Shown: one piece after another, positions 43,501-55,200 of the stretch | Position numbering within the stretch: position 1 is the first letter of the stretch | How the letters are laid out: each line of letters starts with the position of its first letter | From: Paralichthys olivaceus | Taxonomy: Eukaryota > Chordata > Actinopteri > Pleuronectiformes > Paralichthyidae | Direction: 5' to 3' | Assembly (NCBI RefSeq): GCF_024713975.1 | Contig: NC_091094.1 | Location: 12,323,001-12,387,000 of the forward strand | Length of the DNA stretch: 64,000 nucleotides | The notes under the pieces: generated by a model | Database searches by the model: none | Told to the model about the DNA's origin: nothing | What the model saw: the letters and a program-made list of their open reading frames with translations, nothing else | Program-made: the position numbers and the translations under genes

Positions 43501-46475
43501 GCCGTCTCAGATCTTCTCTGTGCAACAGGCTCACCGGACAATCACTATATTTTCATAAAGTTTAGTTTCAAATAGATGATCACTTACTGCCAAAACTCTA
43601 GAACAGATGATGACATATTCAGTGGCGAGGTCCAGTTAGCAGTGGTATTAAAGCTGTTTAATACCACACAAGCATCTGGAATATACAAATTTAAACACGA
43701 ACCGAACATCCATGAGCAATTAACAAATCAGCAGATTAATACTACATGATAAATTCTATTTGCCTAAACCAGACATTATACTTTTATATAGCACATAACT
43801 TTAACCAGGATGCAAACAATGAATAAATGGTTAAACACACTGTAATGTAGCTGTAGGCAGATATAAGAACATTTTAACTGTTTATTTATGTACATTATTT
43901 ATTAGCAATACCAATTCTCCCATGACATTTTGTTTATATTATTAAATCTTTATTTTCAAACAATGCTGATATACTGTCTACGCTACAAATGCTAAAGAGT
44001 AGGCTCAAAGTAGCACATTTGATTATTAGTATGACATTAAAGGGTTAACGTCGGGATAAATAATTACATTCGTTTACCTGTATTCCATGTGTTATTACAA
44101 GTTGCCCACGGCAACTCTCCAGAGAGTGATGAGAAAAGGTAGAGGAAAGCCCAGGCCAAGATCACCATGTAGCTGATACATCCATAGAGAAGGATAAGTT
44201 GGCTGGCGTATCCAAAGCCTGGTAACAAAAATAAAACAAAATGAAATAACATTATGTTTCCTCAGTATTTTTTCCTTGACATTATAAACTTACTAAATTA
44301 CTTAATTCTTGTTGTTCTGGGTTTGTACTCTCACGGTTGAATGCACTTATTGTAAGCCGCTTTGTGAGTTAAATGAAATGCAATGTAACAAACTTGGTAA
44401 ATAGCAATCCTGGCAGGTGTTCAATACCTTACCTTCAAACAAGGGGCAGATCTTCCTCCAGCACATGATTCCACCCTGACTGGTGTACTGACCCATGGAT
44501 GTCTCCAGGATGAACAGGGGAATACCACACGTCACAAGGAACAGGATGTAAGGAATAAAGAATGCACCTGCAAGTGTAAATAAACCGTGACGCATTTTTT
44601 ATCCATACTACAAACAGAATGGTTCGTGATCATGATTTAAAAGTGTGGATTTTACTTTGATCATATGAACATAGACCTCAGGCCTTCTTGTACGTAGGTA
44701 AGCAGGTATGGAAATCCTAGGAGTGGGGATTTCAGTAGTATGCATTGATGTCCATCCTTCCATCCATCCATTGAACTATCTTTTTAAGCTTTCATGAATC
44801 TACGTGACTATTGCACAACATCACAACCCTGGCGCTCAGCGAGTGCATACCTCTACCAAGACTAAAGCCATGTCTTGACATGTTATGGCAAGACAAAAAT
44901 AATTCTGAATCCGTCATTTGTCTGAATCATCTCCTAGTATCATTGTAATTATTTAAAGGAATAGTGTGCAGAATTTTGTGTTGAAAATGCATGTTGCAGC
45001 TGAACATCCCTCACCTCACCCTCTCCTTCCAAACATGAAAAAGAACCTGTGGTAGCTTCAGTTGTCATAAAAACTCAAAAGGTGTTTAGTTTGTCCAGTC
45101 TGGACTAATGTAAAAAACATTGCGGCCTCTGTAGAGAGGGTCCCCTCCATGTAAATATAAAGTATTTAAATATAAAGGACCTTTTCTGAGTTAAGAAAAC
45201 TACAATTCATACAATTTAGATGAAACAAACTAGTGAAAACATCATGAGGATTATTCTACATTCAATTTCTTCCAATAGTTCCCTTTCATCTAAATCTTAC
45301 ACACTGGACCTTTAATAGGTTTTTTATATAATAAAATGTATGATAATCCTGGTGCTCAACGAAAAGACAGACAGACATCTGGACAGACAGATGGCAAGGA
45401 AAAGACCAGCCAGTTAGACTGTATGAAATTATTGTTTGGCAATGTTTAAAGTGTTTATACAAAAGAAAAAGTATGACAGAGATTAAGGGGGCAGTATTGA
45501 GAATTGTAATGATAGAGGTATCGCCAATAATATGATCTGACATCAAGCAAAATAGTTAAAAATAACGTAGCAGGTATATTGCTAAAAGGAAATGAAGAAA
45601 TAGTCTATTATTTGATGGTCACCTCTTGATCCTCCTACTCTATGGTCTGTAGAGTCTACATGTAAGCAATGGACCAGAACCACAGTTTTAAAAAATCATT
45701 ATAACACTCAAAAAGGTTTTTGTTCATTACATCATGAGTGGATGAGTTAAAAACACCTCTTGTTGTCTCATTGTTTAAAGTACTTGAATAAACTGGACTA
45801 CCCCTCCTTTAATCGACTGAATCTGCTCAGTTTAAAAAAATGTGAAATCAACAAGAGGGCCGTGTTTTATAAGTTAATGAATTTGAGGGATTCAGTGAAG
45901 AATGTGACTCAGCTTTTTGTGCAAACACAGCCACACCTTATTTTTATAGCCTTTCATAACCTGTCAAATCCTTAATCATCACATGTGAAGCAGAGGGAGA
46001 AACTGACTTTCCGTGGACATTTTAATTTGCATGGTTTCTGACTAAATGAAGAGATTTTTAAAAAGTGTGTATAGTATTGCAATCAACAATTTCTAAAATG
46101 AATAATACAGTTTTTAAAGATAGAGAAGTTTCCCTTAGGGATTTTACATCTTTAAATATAACTGTAGCAACAATTTCAAGAAAAACAAATAAAAATCTAA
46201 TTTGTCTCATAACAGTATCCTACCCATTCACCACAAATGTCTCTAGTATACAAGGGTAAAAATGAATGATTTGTAATAAGTTTGCAGAGTGGATCTGTCA
46301 CAATTCAAAATAAATTTGAGAATAAAAAACAGAAATACTCACCGCCACCATTCTTGTAACACAAGTAAGGAAATCTCCACACATTTCCAAGTCCAATAAT
46401 GGCACCAGCCACTGAGAGGATGAACTCTGTCTTGCTCTCCCACTTGCCACGCTCCTGTACTGTTTCTGAGGTCAT
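37555..46475 (-). CDS. SLC6 Na+/Cl- dependent GABA/betaine/taurine-type transporter, copy A (577 aa)
   Basis: Plasma-membrane neurotransmitter:sodium symporter with a 12-helix LeuT fold, closest to the GAT2/BGT1/TauT subfamily (slc6a13/a12-like). Fourteen exons join in phase: 46343-46475, 44433-44567, 44078-44218, 43588-43675, 42566-42698, 41114-41248, 40937-41040, 40520-40644, 40072-40184, 39846-39983, 39112-39214, 38043-38143, 37783-37953 and 37555-37668. Seen in order are TM1 ([19 protein letters not shown]), TM2 ([19 protein letters not shown]), [15 protein letters not shown] with an N-glycosylated loop, [33 protein letters not shown]6 ([15 protein letters not shown]), [11 protein letters not shown] and YNNIEDMIG-like [16 protein letters not shown]. 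The TM8 motif is GIDGQF, where relatives have LDSQF. The ATG at 46475 gives a short N-terminus; an upstream coding exon is possible. Substrate cannot be told from sequence. Confidence 0.9.
39334..39780. mobile_element. TTAA-flanked MITE in slc6 copy A intron
   Basis: Left end TTAAAGGGATTGTTCAC and right end GTGAACTATCCCTTTAA are inverted repeats with one mismatch, flanked by TTAA. This is the pattern of piggyBac- or Kolobok-type target sites. The inner ends (ATGAAGATTCC / GAATTTTCAT) continue the inverted repeat. It has no coding capacity. It sits between exons 10 and 11 of the transporter gene. Confidence 0.8.
44953..45315. mobile_element. Second TTAA-flanked MITE in slc6 copy A intron 1
   Basis: The left end (TTAAAGGAATAGTGTGCAGA) and right end (TCTTACACACTGGACCTTTAA) are imperfect inverted repeats flanked by TTAA. 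This is a different family from the element at 39334, recognisable as the teleost AAGGTCCAGTGTGTAAGATTT repeat. A further partial copy (AATGTGTAGGATTTAG) is near 58905. Confidence 0.75.
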
Positions 46476-48180
46476 CTCTGGAGGGAGAGAGCTCAGCCTG
46501 CACACAGAGAGTCTGTCACACAACTGAGGCACAGGTCGATGGTAATACCGACATAGAGCCTGGAATTTGTGCACGGCTATAATTGACGGATGTTGAGTTA
46601 TTTTAACCACCAGGGGGACCTCTAGATGTGCAAAAATAATGTTGATGACAAGCAGTAAGGTGAGTGCTCAGTGTGACTAATTTGTATTTGGACATGGTAT
46701 TGAGGACTCTGCTGCACAGCTCTCAGCTTCAGTTAAGGCATGAATGATTGATTGCATTAAATATAAAGCAACATTCAGAAGCAATTAAAATGCTTTATAA
46801 AGGCAGAGTTATACAATGAGGCTATAAAGGCTATAATACTACAGAAAAAACCTAACATGCCTCTATACTGTTTGTGTGGTGTCATCCAAGTGCCCATAAG
46901 CTCTGACATTCATATTCGACGAGAAACAAGGTCATTTACACCATGTTTTAAACCTAAATGTAGGGCTGGGGTTTAAAAATGACCCAATACCTATTTATTA
47001 AATGAAGGTAATGATCCTTTAATACATGCCTTTTTCACCCCAGTGTTTACATAAGAATGAAACCAACATTTTAGTAGAAAACTGCAGTAGAGTTGGAGAG
47101 AAAATCACAGATCGGACTTTAAACACAAGGGGGTGTTAAATAATTATTATTCATAATAAAAACTATTCTTTTTCAAGAGTCTTTTTCCAAAGTGAGTATT
47201 GTAATCTGACCATGTGAAGACCAACTATGTGAGAAGTAATTTTGTTGACCGTACACTGATCATTATTTATGCATAAATACATTTTTCTATAGTGAAGGTT
47301 GTAGTCTGACCAAGAGGAGACCATCTATGTTTGTGTTGATTTTGGTGACCCTACATTGTTTCAGTTGTGGAGCTTTGGTTCTTTGAGAATATCTTTCATG
47401 TCCAAGCGAAATTGATATTGTAACTGAAATGTCCGTAACAGCATCAATGTTGAATCAAATCTAAAATCAAATCGATTCGAAATCGAGACCTTGCAAATCC
47501 AAATCGAACCAATTTGGGAAGTCAGTGGTGATAACAAGCTCTATTCGGGGATTCAAATCACATTAAAATTACATCCATAAGACACTGAAAACAAAGGAAT
47601 GCAAAGTGCTTTACAAAGGCATGGTTATACATAAAAAATACATTAAAATTACATTAAAAGACACTAAAAACAAGGCTGTACAAAGTGCTTTAGAGATGAT
47701 AATATTAACATTTGAAATAGAACAATAAGAAGACATTAAAATTGCATTTGAATTATAAAAGTCAAAACCCATAGAGCTACAGACAAGGAAGAACATGGGA
47801 GAGATAGGCACGCGGAGATGGTAAGATGATTGATGGGAGTATAATGGGCCACGTATTTATCATTTCATGTCATACGTGCATGAGGAAAAGTAATGCCAAC
47901 TCAAGTAGTAGAGTGACAGTTTCACACTTCAGGGAGAATGACAGCCCAATATCCTGCTGTACCTGAGGGAACACTCATTCAACACAGTGCAACTGTCAGC
48001 TTTTGAATCAGGTGTTCTTGTCAGTAATTACAGTATGGCACATAATTCATATGAGAAGACATTTAAAGATTATGACTGTGCAGGTTTAAATATGCCCTGC
48101 ATAAAACAATAATGGTTACTTATTTTTTGTATATTTTACTGTTATTTTCTAAATGACATGCTCCATGATATTATGTCATA
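46476..48180. other. Upstream flank of slc6 copy A
   Basis: It presumably contains the promoter and any 5' UTR exon of the copy A gene. Two stretches (about 46760-46830 and 47560-47770) share GCTTTA-AAAGGCA-GTTATAC-like text with ACATTAAAA repeats and look like worn retroposon tails. No exon was recognised. Confidence 0.4.
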
Positions 48181-48189
48181 TATTATGTA

Positions 48190-50080
48190 TTATGCACAGG
48201 CAGAGGTGGAGGGGTTGCAGCAATCTCTAAATCTGACTTATCTATCAACCCTCGACCGAAAGAAAGTTATAACTCGTTTGAAAATCTTAGAATCAGCCTC
48301 ATCCATCCAAGCCTGAAATCACATAAACCAATTCATCTAGTTATCATATACTGTATCATCCGCCTGCCCCTTACTCTGATTTTTGATCTGAATTCTCTGA
48401 AGTTCTATCAGAACTAGTTCTTAGGACAGATAAAATCATTATAGTAGGTGATTTCAACATTCATGTAGATGTTGCCAACGACAGCCTTAGTTCAGCTTTC
48501 AACTCAATAACAGACTCAACTGGTTTCACTCAACATGTGTATAAACCCACTCTTGATCTTGTTCTGACATATGGCATAGACATTGAACATGTAATAATAT
48601 TCCCACAACACCCTCTTCTGTCTGACCATTTTTTAATTACATTTGAATTTAGAATTATTGACTACACTGATTCTAGACAGAAATTCTATTATAATCTGTG
48701 TTTATCTGATAAAACTGGGAACAAATTAAAGAGCTGCTTCCTTCTACACTTAACTCTCAGTCATGTGTCAGTACAATGCAGGAAAGTTATCAAAACTTTA
48801 CTCCCACACTAGTTGAAAACTTTGTAAATAGTACAGCAGCCTCATTAAAAACAACCCTTGATTAAAAAAAAGAAAGTAAATTAGCTCCATGGTATAATTC
48901 TCAAACATGTGTTTTAAAACAGACATCACGGAAGCTAGAGAAGAAGTGGCGTTCCACCAATCAATATGACTTTCACCTAGCCTGATAAATTACAAGAAAG
49001 CACTCAGAAATGCCAAAACCTGTTATTATTCATTATAAATAGAAGAAAATAAGAACAACCCCAGGTTCCTCTTCAGGCTGTAGCCAGGCTGACAGACAGT
49101 CACACCTCTACTGACCCATCTATCCCTCTAACCATAAGAAGCAATGATTTCATGAACTTCTTCACAAATAAAATTATAACCATCAGGGAAGAACTCCACC
49201 ACCTCCTCCAACCACCTGAAGCACCAGAATTATATTTGAACCACTTTTCTTCTATTGATCTTCCTGAACTGACCTTATTAGTTTCATCATCTAAACCAAC
49301 AACTTGTCAGTTAGACCCTGTCCCAACTAGACTTAATAAAGGAAGATTTCCCCCTGAGTGACAGCTCCATATTAAATCAGATTATTGTGTCTTTGTTAAC
49401 TGGCTATGTACCACAAGCTTTAATGTAGCTGTAATTAAACCTCTGCTTAAAAAGATCCCCAGAGGTTTTAGCTAATTATAGACCCATATCAAACCTGCCT
49501 CTCATTTCAAAAATCCTAGAAAAAGCTGTTGCTAACCAGCTGTCTGACTACTTGACAGTAATAGTTTGTTGGAAAACTTTCAGTACAGCACAGAAACAGC
49601 ACTATTAACAGTCACTAATGACCTTTTCATGGCCTCAGATGAAGAACTTGTCTCTATACTCATCCTGTTGGAGCTTAAGATTCTGCTGCAGAGAATAGAA
49701 CAACATGTAGGGATCAAAGGAACGACACTAGACTGGTTTGAATCATATTTCTCAGATTTCATTTTGGTAATGTCAACAATGACCCCTCCATGCACATACA
49801 AATTAGTCATGGAGTTCTACAGGGTTCTGTCCTTGGACTGATTTATGCTCCCCTTAGGCAACATCATCAGAAAGCACCACGTACACATTCCAGCTGTACA
49901 TTTCTCAGAAGCATGATGAATCTAATCATTCACTTCGACTTCAGGAATGTCTCAAGAACATCAAGGCCTGGATGACCCAAAACTTCTTACTTCTAAGCAC
50001 AAGTGCTGACAGGAACTAGAAGGAGTCAATAACTATGTTTCTTCTTCCTCCCATAGTCCCTCTATCTCTTTCTCATTGCA
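48190..50080 (+). mobile_element. Degraded L2-type LINE (endonuclease and RT remnants)
   Basis: The endonuclease part reads, across frames, RGGGVAAI, then IIIVGDFNIHVDV, TGFTQHVYKPTLDLVLTYG and LSDHFLITFEF (about 48190-48660). Later come RT-like pieces (LISKILEKAVANQL at about 49500). These match the fish L2/Maui-type LINE layout. Many stops and frameshifts separate short ORFs (48537-48812, 49152-49361, 49566-49841), so it is dead. The 5' end is truncated. Confidence 0.75.
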
Positions 50081-52202
50081 GGTATCTCTGACTGCAGAAT
50101 TGCAGGATAACTATTATTAACAATACTTATGAATAATTAATTATTATATGAATTGTTGCTGCTATCAATAATAATGAATTACTTCTTTACACTGATATTG
50201 TTTTCATTATAACTAGTCAGAGCTGGTACCTGGTGGTGCTCAAGTTTTCCCGGTCTCTCTCGCCTCTCTCTCTGATTCTAAACCCCAAATTATCCCTTAC
50301 AGCTGTGCTAACAGAATTAGCAATTTAGCGTATGAATTAGTATGTGACAGGTTAAGGTTACTATACTAAAAAGTGCTGTTAAAATTTGTGGAAAGTTGTA
50401 GATAAGACTGGAAAAGCTCAAAATAAATAGTGCCTTTACCAAGTACCATAAAGACTACATGACTTTTAAAGTCAACAGATTACTGTATTGGTCAAACTAC
50501 CCATTTTGTACTTATTTGTAATTAGTGATCAACAACATGGGATCAGGAGACAGGAGGAATCCCAGACACAACACACGAGATGTGACACAGAAAGTGCTTT
50601 TTAAAAAAATCTAAATTATCTTTTTATTGTATACACAAACTCTGACAATACATTATCAAATTGGCAACAACAAACAGTACAAATCAGAGACTGAAAACAG
50701 ATACGTAAAACTAAGAGAAGACAAGAGTCAGATCTAAATAGAAATATACCATGTGTTTTTGTAAATAACCAAAGCTTGTTTGATTTATTACATTTCAGAG
50801 CATCTTTAAAACATGAAGACTGAGAACAGTTGTCTGGCATTAACATACTTTTGTGTATACTTTTTATTTGTCTTATCTGTGGATAAATTCTTTAGCCAAA
50901 ATAATCAGGTGGTTGTACTTCATTTCCCTTTTTCATCCTTCCTTCATTATAACTCCAAACTTATACTCACTATCATATGATAATTCATATATCTCACTCT
51001 TTGGGACAATTGAAAGTTCTTCTCAGATATTCAGAGTGTGTAATCACAAACAGAAAATGTTTGACATCAATGTTAAATCTTTGTCTTTAAACATGAGTTC
51101 CACACTCACTTGATATTTAGAGTTACACTGAGAAGTATGACATGAAGTGCACACAGAGTTCCTCAAAGTGGTTAAAAGTTGAGTGTAAAACTAAAGACAC
51201 TACTTTCTCTCAATGGCAGCCAACTTTGTGGAACCACCAGAATTCAAACACTATGCCATCCAACTGTGTTTTACATGTGTACTGATTGAAGTATCTGATC
51301 TGAGACGCAGCAAGTTTAAGGCTCTATCCAGGTAAATAAAGTGCACTTCATGTTGCCACACCTGTCAGTGTGATGCATTGGCGAGTCTCAAGTTGCATTT
51401 TTTTTTAAGGCCGCCAATACTGAGTGCTGATTCGCCAGCACAAAATCTCCAAACACTGTCTGCAAGTGGAAAATCAGAGCTAAACTCATGTTGTGTGACC
51501 GAGGCCTTGAGAGTCATGGCTCACGTTTAAGAGAACTCAGTAGCATAACTCAAAGACACTGGTAGAAGTTCAAAACATTTCACCTTTATTAAGGCTCTGC
51601 AGGCGGAAATCGACATTGGCAAACTTTGGCCAAGTCAGAGGGCAGGCAGGTAAACCAGGAAAATGACAAAACATGCAGGTAAAGAAAAGCAAGACAACCG
51701 CAAACCACATTAGGCAATCTGAAAGGAAATGAGTGGCAAGGTCTGTATAAATAATAAGAGCTGATTAGGGGAACAGGTGGGGAGGTGGAAGTTAGAACAA
51801 TAGGGGAGGATCGGGTGGCCGAAACGTGCCCGAGTTGCTGCCGAGGGGGGTGGGGGGGGCTCTGAAACAACGGGAGAGTTAGTAAAGGCAGACAGGAAGT
51901 GAAAGAACGCATGAATGAAATGTGACTCATTGTGGACAGTGAATTTGAGGACAGACGTCCTGATCCTGACATAAAAATGGTGATTTAGTTTAATCATACA
52001 AAGGTTTGCTTAAATTAAAATAGATTTAAACACTTTATAAAACTCTCACTTCTGTTTGTGCGTCTACGACAGTGACACATGAATCCTTACTGATTGTGCA
52101 GAATTTATTGCTCTCTATTATTTCTTAGCAATGCATAGCTTTGTAAAACTTAGACTTTATAATAAAACACCACATATAAAACATCTAAAAAGGTTCAGTG
52201 CC
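50081..52202. other. Repeat-rich gap downstream of slc6 copy B
   Basis: No gene is seen. About 51570-51975 looks like a dispersed repeat: purine-rich on the plus strand, with CAGGTGGGGAGG and GGCAGACAGGAAGTG, giving Ser/Pro-rich shadow ORFs on the other strand. A minus-strand AATAAA (TTTATT at 52104-52109) about 95 bases past the copy B stop is a likely polyadenylation signal. Confidence 0.45.
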
Positions 52203-55200
52203 TCACACTTGCATCTCCATCTCAGATCCACCACTTCCCTTGTATTCGTTGGCAGCAGGAGTCAGCGTGTTGTCTGGGTTCAGAGGACATTGCTCAGGCT
52301 GGTTCTCTGTGTTTTGTGTCTTGTTTTCAGGACGGCAAAGCTGCATGAAATTCTGCGGAAACAGCGTCATACAACAACCAAATCACAATGGATCCATTCA
52401 TCTCCAATCTATCCATCCAAAAAGGGGGAGCATGACAAAAGGAAGAAACCATTGCATTTTGTTTGGATCCAGGATTGTTTTTTCTACTTTCTTTCACATT
52501 TTCATTAATTTCTCAGAGAATAATTCATGATCTTAATAAAAAAGTGCATGTTCAGGGAACTTATATTCATAAGGAAAATATCTGATATCCATTGTAAAAA
52601 TCCAGATCTAGTGAATTTAAATGTGGTTTCATAAGGAGGCTGTCGGGCCTTGGTGGAGGTCTGCACTCTGGTTTAATGAGGCCCCCCTGAGGTCCCTTTT
52701 GCCTAAGAGCCTGCAAAGCCTTTGAAATATTGCACTTAATTATTTTCTGAAATTCTCAAACTTATTGTGCATCTTAATCATCGATTTAAATTGCTGTTAG
52801 TTGCAGCCCAACCTTCTTTTTAATAAATGTTGACGTGCAGTCTGACATCCAGACCATTACCTGTCAAATGAAATGGTGGGAAAAATATGAGCCTGTATGT
52901 AACACAGGCACAAGTTGAAATGATGCCAGCAGAAGAAAGGCCTGACCACTTCTCACACTATCATAAGCATTAGTGTCAAGTTGTGTAAGTTTGTTGAGCA
53001 CGGAGGTATGTGCAGCTAAATCTCCTTGATGAGCACGTTATGTCTGAAGGGCCTCGTTGACATACTAACATTTCTTTTAAATGCTTTAAAAAACTTTAAG
53101 CTTGTTGCACGTTGTACAACAGTACTTGTAACTGTTGCAGTATTTAAATTACTCTCACGTTTAGATCAGTGAGTATTTTCTGCTTGAGTGAGTGGTGACA
53201 GGGGATTTTATTTTCTGCAGTGTAGGAGGGAACTGCTTAGACAAAATCAAAGTGATCGCTCTTGATTAATCTGCAATGATTTTCTTCATTTTCTTTTAGG
53301 TCTTGTTGCTATTTATTTTCCACTAATCTGATCCATTGATCAGAATAAAATAATAAAAATATGAAATTGCATTCTGGTCTTACATTTTATTGGGTGAACC
53401 CACTCACAAGTATACAGTATGTTTGTTTTTTTAAATTATTTAATGTATTTGTATTAATGTTCTGTCAAACTACTGAAGGAAAAGACTGCAGTATAAATAT
53501 ATTTTTGTTTTTTACAAACATTTTAGATTTTTTTAAAAAGCAAAGAGCACCATAAAAACATTTGGGAACCCCATGAGATTTGAGTTCAGATCATTTTACC
53601 AAAGACTCAGATCTTAAATAGCTTGTTCTGCCATAACAAGCTTTACACATTCCCTGACTCCTCAGTCCTGGACTATGAGCTATGAATACAAACTCACTGA
53701 GCTAGAAGCCTCTCACGGAGAAGAATGAACCAAACTCCCCTGAACATGAAGTGAAAGACTCTTAGTTGCTACTAAAGCCTTCACAAGCTCTCATAGTTGG
53801 CAGCTTGTGCTGACCATGTAGTTTCCAAACTTGTGTCTGGCCCTTTTGAATTAGTTATTTTTCAAACTCTTAAAGAATGCAAATAAAGTGGGCTAATCTT
53901 TGTTAAAATCTCAACGCAACTTTATACTTAGATTAACTTCATGCCTTTTGGGATTTGAATCACCTTTTACTCACTTAAATATTAGGGGATAGACATTTTA
54001 ACCTAAGGCACCCAAAGTTTCATTGTACTTTAACTATTTAATCCTGTCACAAATGTATTGTTAAATCCAAACCTGGGGACAAAGGAAAAATAGTTCAACA
54101 AAAGAGATTTTGGACGTGCTCCATTGTTACAGCCGTGCAGGACTCTGTCCTTTAGGAACCAAACTAGGTCAGCTGCCACCACGCAGACTTATTCCTCCTG
54201 TGTTCTCTTTTCACCAGAATCTGCTCTCAGGCAAAATACTTAATAGTTGAAATAATACAAATTAAAGCTGTGAAACTGAAAGTACACACAAACATTTGAA
54301 AATGAGAAAAAGATCTCCACTACCAACTTAAAAATTGGGCTAAATAAAAGCTTGTTTAAGAAAAAAATTCAGCTGAAATCACAACAGACTCAGATACATC
54401 TGTCACATTGTTCTAAACTGATCTCACAGCAAGAATTCCGAAGCACATACCTGAGATATTGTTCCTTTCATCTGAGTAAGTTTGAAGATGATCCACAGTG
54501 GAACCAGGAGAACGCAGAAAAGTCCAAGAAACCAGCCAAGAGCGTAGGCCCAGGTCGGGTAGGTGTAGGTTTTGTTGAACTTGAGAGGTTTGTACTTCAC
54601 CACTGAAAAGATGAAGGTGCCCTGAGAGCAAACACAAAAAAGCTTAAATCACTATGTAGACAGTTTTTAAAGTGTGAACCCCCCCAATGATTTCACAGCT
54701 GGTTGTCTAAAATTTCTGTGACAGTTGATATGTACAGCTGAACTCAAAAATGCAGAAGCAAAGTTCAGGCAGTAAAACAAAAGGTATTTGAATAAAACAA
54801 GGGGGTCTTGCAATGAAACAAGTTTCAAAACATAAAAACTGTCCAAAAAACTAGGATAGAAGAAACAAAACTTAAAAAACAGAGGAAACAAGATGACACT
54901 GGACACGTGAAACAATGGAAGATGACGAACTTACAAAGACGAGGGAAACAAAGGCAAAGAGACTTATATACACAAGGGAGGCAGGTGAGACACATGAGGA
55001 ACAGGTGCAGACGATCACAAGGGCGGGAACTGAGGAGCAGAGAGGAAAAGAACAGTTGACTGCAAGGCAGGATGGGTAAGTAAGAGCGGGTGTGGGTGTG
55101 AAGGGGAATTGGAGACCGACAGGTTGTTGGAAGGAAAAGGAAAACATCTGGTGGGTGAATGAAGCACGACTGGTCTGAAGAGATGAGGGGAGAAACTGAA

